The position numbers and the translations under genes were made by a program. 64,000 nucleotides of DNA from Dryas octopetala (Eukaryota; Streptophyta; Magnoliopsida; Rosales; Rosaceae): NCBI GenBank assembly GCA_963921425.1, contig OY992835.1, forward strand, positions 22,692,001-22,756,000, in the 5' to 3' direction. Positions 12,600 to 34,853 of the stretch are shown one piece after another (positions within the stretch are counted from its first letter, which is position 1; every line of letters starts with the position of its first letter). Below the pieces are notes generated by a model that saw nothing but the letters and a program-made list of their open reading frames with translations, was not told the origin of the DNA and ran no database searches.

Positions 12600-13082
12600 T
12601 AATTTCCAGAATGAAATTCCCGGCGGGCCCATAAATTAAAAAAAGAAGGAACGTGAGTGATCCGCGCACAGCACACAAAAGGTGGCTGGAGAGAGAGAGA
12701 GAGAGAGAGAGAGACTGTGTTAGACGTTACCGGACTTCAAATCTCCTATTCGCCGGAATTTGGGAATTCCGTTCACGTCCGGACTAGGGTTCTTGTTAAG
12801 AGTGAGAAGGTAGGTAGAGAGAGAGAGAGAGGCTACTAAGTAAAAGCACTCATTTTCGTTCGAAATTGGGACTTCAATTTACCGGAATTTCGCAATTTCG
12901 ATGGCGTCCAGGCTTTGATTTTCACTCGCAGACGTTCGTTCGTTGCTTCAATCAGGGAATTTTCTCGAATTAAAGTTGTTTTCGGTTTCTGAATTTTAGG
13001 GTTTTCTTGAATCCCGTGTGCATGTGCTTATGAAGTTGAAGTTACGATCTATCTATTTGGGGTTATTGTGGAAAGTTTCTTG
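12600..13082 (+). promoter_or_regulatory. Probable CRWN1 promoter and 5' leader
   Basis: GGGCCCATAAAT near 12624 contains a GGCCCA (site II-like) word. TAGGGTT telo-box words occur near 12784 and 12997. GA runs at 12690-12714 and 12818-12830 are typical of plant 5' leaders. A five-codon upstream ORF (MASRL) starts at 12901. The transcription start is not determined. Confidence 0.45.
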
Positions 13083-14558
13083 ATGTTTACGCCGCAGCGG
13101 TGGTCGGGTTGGTCTCTCACGCCCAGAACTGGGGCCGAGAAGACCGGAACTGGGTCGGGCTCGAACATGAAATCTGGTACTCCAAATTTGAACTCTGAGG
13201 GGGATGGGAACGTTGCGAAGGGGAAAGGGGTTGCCTTGTTTGAACCCACGACACCGGGTTCGGGTTCGCTGCTTGAGAATGGGGGGAAGATGTTAGTGGG
13301 GTCCGGCGAGGCAGCCACCGACCGCGAAGAGTTAGCTCAGAAGGTTTCAGAGCTCGAAAATGAGGTTGGTGGAGTGTAATTTGATGTATTTTTGAATTTT
13401 GTAATGTTCGATGTGCAACTAGGTCAAGCGTTCAACTTGTGCATAATATTGCATAAAGAGAAAGTATTCGAATTTATTTTTCTTCTGGGTATGTGATTCA
13501 GGAGCATCATGGTTGGTGAAATTGACTTGAATAGGATAATTAACGTATGTATTGACTTTGTGTTTATGTGGAAGTTTGAGTGGAAAGATTTTAGTCCATA
13601 GTCCATAGTTTGGATGGTAATCTAAAATTTTAGTCCGTAGTCCATAATCTTGCAGGAAAGATTTCCAAATCAACTTCTATAGGATCTCGCAAAACTAGTT
13701 AGTGGCATTAAAAGTAACATCTCATTAGTGCTGTGTGGTTACAATACTAGTTAGTGGATTATAAAAATAACATCTCTTCCCAAGTCATCAATGGTAGGGT
13801 AGTTCATATTATTAATGTTCCCATAATACTGAGGGGTGCTCAAATGATTTTGGTGTCGGTAGATGCTGAGCTTAAAAGAGTAAAGAAAAACAAAAGAGAG
13901 GTTCTTAAAATTGGAATTGAAGGTTTGATGATATCTGCAAAACTTCGTTATGGAATAATCTTTATTTTTTTATTTTTTAAAATTCAGTGTACACTATCTA
14001 GGGGGAAAATTATGAATCGCTTAAGGGTATAAGGTAAGGAAATAAGTTCTGTATTGTCATCATGACAGTGGCCTATTTGTTCATAAATCCTCCATATATT
14101 TAGTGTCAATGTGACTCATATCTGAGCCAGGTAGATGTAGTTTATAGTTGTTAATTACTGTAGCGCATTATCCATTCCCTAAGCATAGAGATTACAGTTT
14201 ACAAATTGTTTGGATTGGTTGAATTTGACAAGGTTCTAGTCCCTGTTCTTATAATTAATATTCTGCATTTTTTTGTGACCAGCTTTTTGAATACCAATAC
14301 AATATGGGGCTGCTCTTGATTGAGAAAAAGGAGTGGAGTTCTAGGCATGAAGAATTCAGGCAGTCATTAGCTGAAGCAAAAGATGCTGTCAGAAGAGAAC
14401 AAGCAGCACATTTGATTGCAATATCTGAAATTGAAAAGCGAGAGGAGAATTTGAGGAAGGCCTTAGGGGTTGAGAAGCAGTGTGTGATTGATGTAAGATT
14501 TATCTTCCCCATTTCCAGTTCCAGACTCCCCTAAATGTACATTATGTATCATCTGTGC

Positions 14559-14600
<42 letters not shown>

Positions 14601-17600
14601 TTCTCTCCTCCATATATTTTTTTCCCCGGAAGAAAAATAAAGATAAACTAAATTAAATAAAGAAATTAATTAGTGGTGAAATCTCAATTTTTGGAAAGCC
14701 TAAGCCTTGGACAGCTATGGAAAACTCTATTTTTATTGTGGTATAGACAATTCCTTAGAGGTTTCCAAGTTTCCTTGGTCTGACTATGATTTGGCAATTG
14801 ACTGATGGATGGTCTCAATAAACCTTATTTGTAAGTATAGCTTGTAGGTTTAATGTGCGTGTTAATATTTTCATATGAGTATCTTATTTTTGTGCTAGTT
14901 TAATCACTTGTGGAAGGAAATTGTGATCTTAAATAGGTTTCAGGGATTCATTAAATATTTTTCTTTTGTGAAATGAAGCCACACTGCTGGACTGAAGCTT
15001 GTGGCTTGATGGTTATTGTTGGAACTCTGTTTTATTATTTAGAAAACAAATTGTGTTTGGCATTTGCTAATATGTGGTAGATTCGTTCTGCAGCTGGAGA
15101 AGGCCTTGCGTGAAATTCGTTCCGAAAATGCAGAAATTAAGTTTACTGCTGATTCAAAGTTGGCCGAGGCAAATGCTTTGGTTGCTAGCATAGAAGAGAA
15201 ATCATTGGAGCTAGAGGCCAAGTTGCGTGCTGCTGATGCCAAGCTAGCTGAAGTGAGCCGGAAAAGTTCAGAGATAGAGAGAAAATCAAAAGACCTGGAG
15301 GCTCGGGAAGGTGCACTTCGGAGAGATCGGTTATCCTTCAATTCCGAGTATGATCAGGCCCTTGGTATTTGGTTTTAGAGGGGGAGGGGGAGGGGGTGGT
15401 GGGGTTAATCAAATGTTCACAATCCATTACTTTGAAGCAACTCTGACAAATTTTAAATATTAAAGTTGTTTGTTGTTTTAACTTAGCTGGTTTGACTTTC
15501 TTCAGACAGGAAGCACATGAGACTTCTTTGTCTAAGCGGAGGGAGGACTTGCTAGAATGGGAAAGGAAATTGCAAGAGGGAGAAGAGAGGCTAGCCAAGG
15601 GACAGAGAATTCTCAACCAAAGAGAGGAGAGGGCAAATGAGAATGATAGGATTTTTAAGCAGAAAGAGAAGGACCTTGAAGATTCACAGAAGAAGATTGA
15701 TGCTACTAACGAAGAATTGAAAAGGAAAGAAGTTGATATAAGCAGCAGGCTAGCAAATCTATCTCTGAAAGAAAAGGCAAGTAGTTCTTTATGGTGAGCT
15801 GTTTTTCAATTTTTCATAATTCACTTGTTAGTAAGAAGTTTCTTTTATATGCAGGAACATGATGCTATGAGAATGAACCTAGAGATGAAGGAGAAGGAGT
15901 TACTTGCGTTGGAAGAAAAGCTCAATGCTAGAGAAAGAGTAAGGCCTTGCACCATTGATAGAGATGGACACGTTAAAAGCATTTTGGACCTTATGATGAT
16001 GCTGTGTGGCTTGTGCGGTCATCTAAGTTAACTTACAACTAACACCGGGAAACTTGTTGGGGTCTAACTTGTCATTTTATATGTCCGTATCGGATGTAGG
16101 TTAAATTTGTTGAGGAAAATTAGCCATTTCGATGAATTTGGTATTTAAAAATCTATTTATTCAATCTATTTAAAGTCTATTTTTGGTTGCTTTCCCTCCT
16201 ATGTGGAGCAGATCTCATTCTTTTGTTTAAGAGTAGCTTGGTATGCAAGAAGCACAAATTGCAACACTATATAAGAGTGAAATCATCATTCTGTTATTGT
16301 GATCATGCACCTGACTCTTTTCTGTTGCTTGGGACACACAGGTTGCGGTGCAGAAGCTTATTGATGAACACAATGCCATTCTGGATGCAAAGAAGTGTGA
16401 ATTTGAGTTGGAAATTGATCAAAAGAGAAAATCCTTGGATGATGAATTGAGAAACAGGGTGGTCGATGTTGAGAAGAAGGAATCTGAAATCAGTCACATG
16501 GAGGAGAAGGTTGCGAAACGGGAGCAGGCATTGGAAAAGAGATGGGAAAAGTTCAGGGAGAAAGAGAAGGACTATGAATCAAAAATGAAAGCCTTTAAGG
16601 AAAAGGAGAAGTCCATTAAATCTGAGGAGAAGAACTTGGGAACCGAGAAGAAGCAAATACTTGCTGATAAAGAGGATTTGGTTAGGCTTTTGGCTGAAGT
16701 TGAGAAGATAAGGGCTGATAATGAAGAACAGCTACAGAAGATTAGTGAGGAGAGGGATCGACTCAAAATAAGTGAAGAAGAGAGGTCAGAATATCACCGG
16801 TTGCAGCTGGAATTAAAACAGGAAATTGACAAGTACATGCAACAGAAAGAACTGCTTCTGAAGGAAGCTGAAGACTTGAAGCAGCAAAAGGAGCTTTTTG
16901 AGAGAGAATGGGAAGAGTTGGATGACAAAAGAGCTGAGATTGAGAAGGAGCTGAAGAGTGTGACTGAACATAAGGAAGAAGTAGAAAAATTAAAACGCAT
17001 TGAGGAAGAAAGGTTGAAAAATGAAAAGGCGGTGGCACAGGACTACATACAGAGGGAGCAAGAAGATCTTAAATTGGCCAAGGAATCATTTGCAGCCCAA
17101 ATGGAGCATGAGAAGTCAGTATTAGCTGAAAAAGCTAAAAGTGAGAGAATCCAAATGCAGCATGAATTTGAGACGCGGAAAATAGAACTTGAAACTGATA
17201 TGCAGGATCGGTTGGAAGAGATGGAGAAACCCTTGCGTGAAAGGGAGAAGTCTTTTGCTGAAGAAAGAGAGAGAGAACTAGACAATGTTAATTACTTGAG
17301 AGAAGTAGCTGGAAGAGAAATGGAAGAAATTAGAGTGGAAAGGCATAAAATAGAAAAGGAAAGACAAGAAGCTGATGCAAATAAGGAGCATCTTGAAAGG
17401 CACCGTGTTGAAATAAGAAAACACATTAGTGAACTTCTGGACCTTAACCAGAAACTGAGAGACCGACGGGAACAATTTCTTAAGGAGAGAGGATGTCTAA
17501 TTTCAATAATTGAGGAACTCAAGAGTTGCAAGGACTGTGGTGAAATGATTTCCAAGTTTGAGTTTTCTATTCTAGAACCTTCAACTGAAATTGAAAATGC

Positions 17601-19285
17601 AGAGATCCTTCCCCTGCCAAGGCTGGGTGATGACTATGCGAATGAATATCTCGGTGAAAATCTGGCTGCTGCCGAGAGGCAAAATAATGAGATATCTCCG
17701 GGTGTTGATTCAAGATCTCCTGTTTCTGGTGGAATGTCTTGGCTTCGCAAATGCACCTCAAAAATTAAGATTTTTAATTTCTCTCCAGGGAAAAAGATTG
17801 AGTCTGGTGCTCTTCAAAATTTGGCAAAGGAGACACCATTTTCTGATGAGCAAAATGTAGAAACATCCAAAAGAGTATGTGGCACTGAAAATGAGGCTGA
17901 GCTCTACTTAAGAGTTGCAAGTGATTCTTTTGATTTTCAGAGGATTGAATCTGACAACAGCATCAGAGAGGTTGAAGCTGGTCAAAATCCTTCAGCTGAT
18001 GAACTCAGCCACATCAACAGTGAGGCACCCGATGTCCCAGAAGATTCTCAGCCTTCTGGTTCAAAGGGTGGTCGCCAAAAGCCACGCAGGAGAGGCAGGC
18101 CTGGAGTTAACAGAACACGCTCTGTGAAAGAAGTTGTCAAAGATGCTAAGGCTATACTTGGGGAGGATTTTAAAACAAATGACAGTGAGTATCCAAATGG
18201 GATTCCTGAGGATTCTGCCAATATGCATTCTGAAAGCCATGGTGGTTCTAGTCTTGCTGGTAAAAGAACAGCAAGAAATGGACGAAAGCGTGGCCGTGCT
18301 CAGACATCTCAAATCGCTGTGAGTGAGCATGGTGGGGATGATAGTGAAGGACGGTCTGACAGTTTCATGGCTGGCCAGCGTAAGAAGAGGCGAGAGAAAG
18401 TTCCTCCAGATGAGCAAGCTCTAGGGGAAAGACGTTACAATCTCCGGCGACACAAAACGTAAGTCCATAAAAGTTTTATCTTGACTGAACCTAGGGCAAG
18501 TAAAAGGCACTATGTAATGAACATAGGAATTCGTTGTAGTTTCTAGAATTGACATGTCAGTTGTTTTAGGGTTGAATAAAGCTACCACAATAAAATATTA
18601 TTTCTAGAGTAGTGTGTATCAGACGATGGATGTACAAGTTAGTAACAATATTATTTTAAAAAAAATTTATGTCACTGTTGGGATTCCTTGGTGGCCATTT
18701 TCATGCAACTAACTTGTAAGTTTACACATTGTTTGATCAGTGGAGTTACAGATGCTGCTGCAATAACCTCACTTGACCTTGCCAAAGAAAATGAAGAGGC
18801 TGAAGTTGCTAGAGGTATAGAGGCTGGGATTCGTTACTCCAAAGCTGTTCCTTCTACTTCAATAGGAGTTGAGGGTGAGAATGGTGGAAGCACACACTTT
18901 GTGCGGGTGAGTGTACAAGAAGCATCTTCACTGGTCCATTGAACTAGATAGGTTTAAGTTATTGGGATGCTCACTCTGTGTGTGCCAACTCTAATTTTTT
19001 TATGTTATTTTCTGTTTGTGCTTTCTGCTGCAGTGTGGGGCCCTTGCAGACAATCAAGATGGTGATGCAGATACAAGAAAAAATTTGGCTGATAATGCAA
19101 CAGTGAGTGAAGAGGTGAATGGTTCTCCAGTAGGGGGTCAGGAATATGTTGATGGAGACGAGTATAGGAGTGAATCCAATGGGGGGGACGCCGTTCCCAT
19201 TGAAGATGATGAGGAAGATGATGATTCTGAACATCCCGGTCAAGCCTCAATAGGAAAGAAGCTTTGGACCTTCTTCACAACATAA
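13083..19285 (+). CDS. CRWN1: CROWDED NUCLEI 1 (NMCP/CRWN) nuclear lamina protein, complete
   Basis: Plant lamin-like coiled-coil protein of the inner nuclear periphery that controls nuclear size and shape. Eight exons (13083-13364, 14283-14492, 15094-15347, 15506-15776, 15855-15938, 16342-18458, 18741-18906, 19034-19285) join in phase to 1211 aa, close to Arabidopsis CRWN1. Order: Ser/Gly-rich head ([10 protein letters not shown]), very long coiled coil from about residue 85 to 720 ([20 protein letters not shown] and [20 protein letters not shown] are highly conserved), a CxxC-like [13 protein letters not shown], basic nuclear-localisation clusters ([23 protein letters not shown]), an acidic run, and the diagnostic CRWN1 tail [12 protein letters not shown]. 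The intron after exon 4 has a GC donor. The start is the first ATG giving the conserved head. The gene appears intact. Confidence 0.96.
14560..14598. repeat. (CT)n microsatellite in CRWN1 intron 2
   Basis: A CT run of about 37 bases roughly 70 bases downstream of the exon 2 donor. It does not touch a splice site. Confidence 0.9.
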
Positions 19286-19659
19286 TTCCGAGAACCTGTT
19301 TCCAGCATGGCTGTGGATGTGGATGGAACCCGACTGCATCAACTTGTTTAGGTTTGGTGTTAGCTCTGTAATGTGTAGTATTTGTGTATTAGCAATTTAA
19401 GTGTAGTTAGAAACTTAGAACCATGGAAATATTTCAGGCGGAGAGATAGGGTTTTTGTATACCCTATTTTTCCTTTTCATTTAGGATTCCGGAGGATACT
19501 GGGGCTATTTATTATTTTTGTAAGACAATGCTAGATATAATTTGATGTAGCAGTAGCCAGTGTATATTTAACGCTGGACTGAGCTCCGCCTGCCCTTTCC
19601 ACATTTGTTTGTATCAAAGTTTGTCTCTCACGTTCTGGAATGATTGTTTGAACTATATG

Positions 19660-19707
<48 letters not shown>

Positions 19708-19785
19708 AGACTATAACATAGAGATAATATCAATTTGAAATAATAAGAAATCTCTGTATTCCTTCTATTTCGTCTCGGGCAATGC
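19286..19785. other. CRWN1 3' UTR and downstream flank with (CT)n
   Basis: Holds the probable CRWN1 3' UTR and a CT run at about 19664-19704. No gene is seen. Confidence 0.55.
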
Positions 19786-21136
19786 TGTGCACCCCAAGGA
19801 TTTAAACCAATCATAACCTCACACCTTTTTAAAAATAACAAAAAAACCATATTAACAAAAACAAAAAACGACGGACAATCTCTTCATATTCCTCACCCTT
19901 CCCCCAATTCTTTCTTTATCTTTCCCCCCCATCGTCGCTCCTCTTCCACCGGCAATGGCTTGGCTTTCGCACTTGTCGTTTGTCTTGGTTTAACCCAAAC
20001 AATCCCATTAACAAGCATAAGACATACTGTTAACCAGAGAGCATTCCTAAAAGGCCCTACATATCAATTTGCAAATAAGCCCTTAAAAGACTATTAAGTA
20101 AACTAACTGGTGTCATACACTGAAAAGCAAGAAGTGAATAATGGCACCAAATGAAAGTACAAGGTATCAACAACAGACATATTTTGAGATCATGGCCTCA
20201 TGGGTAATCCTAAGAGGTTGTAAATAAAGATGAGCATTGGTCTACATTAATCTTTCATGAGACATACAGAGTCAGAGAGAGATGGGGTGGAGTTTACTCG
20301 TTGAAGGAAAGCATTGTCTATGCCTCAATCTCATGAGGGGGACCAAAATTTAAGACACATTCAGATGTCTGTATCAAGATGGACCAAGTGTTGAAGTTTT
20401 CCACTAAATGCATATCTTTCAAGGTCTTAATTGATATTGAACAAGTCATGGAATGAACATCTGATTTTCTGGGATTCAATTTAAGGAGGCATGATAGGCA
20501 AATTGAGTAAACCACATGGTGTTTGACAGAGGAAACGTGTGATCAGATTTTGGAAAGCTTCTTTATATAAGAAGCCCTTCTCTAACTCCAGCCATAGCCA
20601 AACTTCCTTAATTTCCTCCTCCATCAACTCTCTTGTATCCAAAACTACGTCTGATCTTGATGTTCAGTCTCTTCTGCTCACTGTTGGGCCTCGATATCTG
20701 ATCAGTAGTCTAAGGATATAGACTACCCGGACGAACCCAAAATGTAAAAGTCTGAAGAAGATGAAGAGGATGAAGAGGATGAAGGACCATGACCAGACAA
20801 AGCAGACAGACTAAGTACAGAATTCTTTCTTGGACAACTAGACTTCACACTAATCTTTATCATCCTCGTCATCACCTTCATCCTCTTCATCCTCTTCATT
20901 TTCGTACTGGACTTTTACATTTTTGGATTCGTCCGGTAGTCTATTTCCTTAGACTCCGGATCACTATTACTCGAATCTCGGTGGGGGAAAGGTAAAGAAA
21001 GAAAGAATTGGGGGAAGGGTGAGGAATATGAAGAGATTGTCCGTCGTTTTTTGTTCTGTTAATATGGTTTTTTTGTTATTAAAAAAAAAAAGACGTGTGA
21101 GGTTATGATTGGTGTATATCATTGGGGTGCACATGG
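19786..21136. mobile_element. Pack-MULE-like element with about 150-bp terminal inverted repeats and captured gene DNA
   Basis: The left end (about 19786-19936) and right end (about 20990-21136) are inverted copies sharing TGTGCACCCCAA, CCAATCATAACCTCACAC, ACGACGGACAATCTCTTCAT and CCTCACCCTTCCCCCAATTC. Inside, 20348-20515 matches intron DNA of the ICME gene (63449-63661), and 20707-20785 is inverted against 20868-20955 (GAAGAGGATGAAGAGGATGA words). A further open segment at 20539-20720 looks exon-like, but I cannot name it. No transposase is present. Long terminal repeats plus captured host DNA fit a non-autonomous Mutator element; the target duplication was not resolved. Confidence 0.72.
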
Positions 21137-21683
21137 TGATTCACCCCAATGGTGGACCTAAGCATTGCCATTCTTTGCAGGGGTTATAACTTATAAGTAA
21201 CACATATGCAAATTGATTTTTCAGAGCACTTAGAATGGTATTCTTTTTTCAAAATTTTGCAGGGGCCTTATAAGTAACACATTGATATGGTCAACACATC
21301 GATTTTTCAGAAGACTTATTTACATGTTCCCTCTTAATCCCTTCTATGTTCCTCCCCTAGAACCAAATTACTTGTATACATGCGGTTGGTATCGGACTGA
21401 ATCTTAATTATTTTTCTTCGACAAAAACTCTCCCTGGAATGCTCACTCTAGAATGGTTCTGCTTCTCAACTTTCTATACACTAGGCTGCTGGTGTTGACA
21501 ATCCTGCCCTCTATGTACACTTGAGACTATCAACTATTAGCAACCTTCGCTGCTTGCTATCTGCATCTCTTCTGCATGCCTCTTCAGATCCCTTCAAAAC
21601 CAACACCATATAATCCAATCAAAATTTGAACAATTATTATGATGCAGATAATTAGAATGATAAAAGAAAGGGGGGTGGGGGAG
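21137..21683. other. Intergenic / HAC 3' flank
   Basis: Contains a short inverted GGGGTGCAC / ATTCACCCC motif next to the MULE-like end and probably the HAC 3' UTR. No gene is seen. Confidence 0.5.
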
Positions 21684-31996
<10,313 letters not shown>

Positions 31997-32790
31997 CTTG
32001 CTGATTTATGAGTCTTCGTTCATGCCGAAACTGTAAATTACCAAAAATTGAGTATGAAAGACAAGGAGGAATCAATTCTTAAGTGAAGATTGTTGAATGG
32101 AGGAATGAAAATAACCAATTTAATAAAATCCATCATTTGAAGTAGCTTGATTATCTAAAACAAACAGAATGCTTGAGTGTTGAGTCACTGCAGGCAATTT
32201 TTGAAGTTTTACCCCAATTTTTTTCCATCATCGAAAAACTAACATCGTTGCATCTCTAATATATAAGGCGTTTCTGAACAATAATTCACTACAATTTGTC
32301 CACATTACTGTTTGGCAATCAGCTACTGTTCGATTTAGTTCACGGATGTTTAAATTATGAATTTATGGTTTCCTCTGCTTATTTGAATTTTTACTTGCAA
32401 GTATTTGCGCGGAACCAATTGTTATAACCCTAATTATTTCCTCGTGAAACCATCAAAGTCCAAATCATTCCAACAAATTACAAAGACGATTAATTCGGTC
32501 AATTCCCAATTCAAAATTCAGAAATTTATTGCCTGCACTAATTTACTAAAAAAGAAAACTCAAATTGTAAAATTCACGCAAGCAAATCGCAATCAACAGT
32601 GAGGCAGAACAGAATTCCGATTAAACGCTTCGTTTCGAAAGTCTTAATGAAACCCTAAAAGATAGCAGAAAGAAGAGGGAAGAAGAAGAAGAAGAAGAAG
32701 CAAGAAGGAAAAACCCTAATTAGGAAAAGAGAGAGGGGTTTAAGGAAAGAGACCTCTTTGTTTATTGGCTTGTTTGGAGTTGGTGTCCTC
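31997..32790 (-). promoter_or_regulatory. HAC 5' leader with leader intron, uORF and promoter
   Basis: A leader exon (31997-32030) precedes the start. It is bounded upstream by an acceptor TTTACAG at 32031. It contains a five-codon upstream ORF (MNEDS) and an in-frame stop shortly before the start ATG, which supports the start at 31996. The upstream leader exon and transcription start probably lie near 32650-32790, where AAACCCTA words occur. Confidence 0.5.
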
Positions 32791-33503
32791 GACTTTCCCA
32801 ATAGGTGGTGGGGCCACGACGATTACCAAGCAGGCAAGCAAAGCAAGCTTTTTTAATGATTTATAAGTTTACGCAGTACGAATTACAGTGCTCGGAGTAA
32901 GTAGTCAATCCTCGTCTTATATAGTGGAACCCTACAACCTACGAGTTCCTAAGTACAGACAGAGAGAAGGTTTTTAAATTACCAAACTACCCTTTTTACC
33001 TGGAAGTGACGCTGTGATCGTCAGTGCCAGTTTAGAAAGAAAAATAAATAAATAAAGAAAGACCGGTTTGTGACTTCATTTTTTTGTTTTTTTTAATTCG
33101 AGTCAAAGACAGTGTGCGACTGTCTCTCTATTTGGCTTAATTCTATTTATTTATTGAGGTCTATGTGATTTTATCATTTACCAAATTAAAATAGAAGCCT
33201 AAATATCTTAGAACGAGAATTTTTTTTCTTCCAAAATTTGTTGTTTCAAATTTTTTAAACATAAATGTTGGTACATCAGTATAAAATCAACAATGATACT
33301 AGACTCATTAAATTTCTTTACTAATAATGATTTTATTGTGAATAAATGAGTTTTTAAGTGAATTTAAATTTTAATAAATAGAAAATGCAATATCATTATT
33401 TTGAAACACAAATTTCTATTTTTTAACAACAGAACCATAAATCATACATATATTTGAATTTAAAAAATTATTATGTATAACTAACATACAACCATATATT
33501 ATA
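32791..33503. other. AT-rich intergenic DNA
   Basis: No ORF resembling a protein, RNA gene or defined repeat is seen. Confidence 0.5.
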
Positions 33504-34039
33504 AGAGAAAATTACAGATTTAGTCAAGTTATTTTATACCTAGTTCAATTTTGGTTCACAATTTTTTTTAAGTTCTGTTTTGGTCCACTAATTGTTTTAC
33601 TTGTTTGATAAAGGTCCAAATTTATTTTCTCAAATTTGGCCTGTCTTTTACCCTATCAAATTTAATACAAATTCAACAAACATATATTTGTTTTAAAACT
33701 ATCCATTTCTTTTTTACCATATTCAAATTGGAGTTCTAAAATTTAAGATAATTGACCTCAAACTATGGTACAAAAAACTGCCAATTTTTCAAACTTCACC
33801 AAATCACAATTCTCTTAGATTATAATACTCCAAATTTGTTTTTATAACTAATACATGATGAAATATAACTTATACTTCAATTATAATTGAAGAAAACACA
33901 ACCCAAAGGATTTAAAGTCACAAATCTGGACCTTTATTGAACAAATAAAATAATTAATAGACCAAAACAAAACTTAAAAAAAATCTTGAACCAAAATTGA
34001 ACTAATAAAAAATAAGTAAACTAAATCTGTAATTTCTTC
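33504..34039. mobile_element. MITE with about 110-bp terminal inverted repeats
   Basis: The left end AAATTACAGATTTAGT...AGTTCAATTTTGGTTCA is repeated inverted at the right end (TGAACCAAAATTGAACT...ACTAAATCTGTAATTT). The flanks share TATATTAT (33495-33502 and 34040-34047), with the ninth base differing. This fits a Mutator-type MITE with a slightly decayed target duplication. It has no coding capacity. Confidence 0.75.
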
Positions 34040-34853
34040 TATATTATGATATAAATAAAAGTTATTAATATTATACTTTATAAATATAACCGATCCACAA
34101 TCACCCATTATATTTAATAATTTTTCCCGCTTTAATAGGAGTAAGCTCAATATCTCCATCTTAATTATTTCCATGGGATGATAATAAGTGATGTCAAACT
34201 CATCAAAACCCAAACTTTTGTTTGACATTCCATTACAACTCCACCACTGACTGGAGTTTCATAAGAAAAAAAATTTCCCAACAACGTTTCCAACAGTCTC
34301 TCATCACATGAGAAAAGCAAATACATTACTCATGAAAGTTTTTCCCCGACAGTCCACCCGCATATTTCATTCTTTGAAAAGTGTTGGTACTAGTTTATGA
34401 TGCAGAAATTAGAAGGGTAACTCCACTTATTCAGTGGGGATTAGCTACTTAACAAACATATAATATAAAAGAAAACAAGCATCCATGGGATTCAGGCTGC
34501 ATGAAATCAACCCAACATCTGTTGAAGCTCATGCAACTCCTATAAACACCGACCACTGACGATGCCCTGAAAAAATTCTGACCAGAAAAATTTGAAACAC
34601 CAATCAAGTAGAAAAAAAGTGTTCAACACCTTGACCACAGAAACGTGAAATAATGAAAACAGAACAGAACATACAATGTTAAACAAAAAAATAAAGTAAA
34701 ATACAATTAGAGAATAACATACAACAAAAGGCGGTCACAAAGCCATCTAAACAGATCAAGGTACACCTAGTTCTTTGTACAAATCCTTGGTGAAATTAAA
34801 TCATCTATATATCCGTCAACATAAGCATCTCTACTAGTTACATGTCACTGTCA
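34040..34853. other. 3' flank of the PSP/zinc-knuckle gene
   Basis: Probably includes the 3' UTR of the gene starting at 40835. Nothing else is recognised. Confidence 0.5.

Noticed and set aside
12283-12676. Overlapping ORFs of 60-93 codons upstream of CRWN1
   Set aside because: No conserved motif, overlapping on both strands, and in a probable promoter region.
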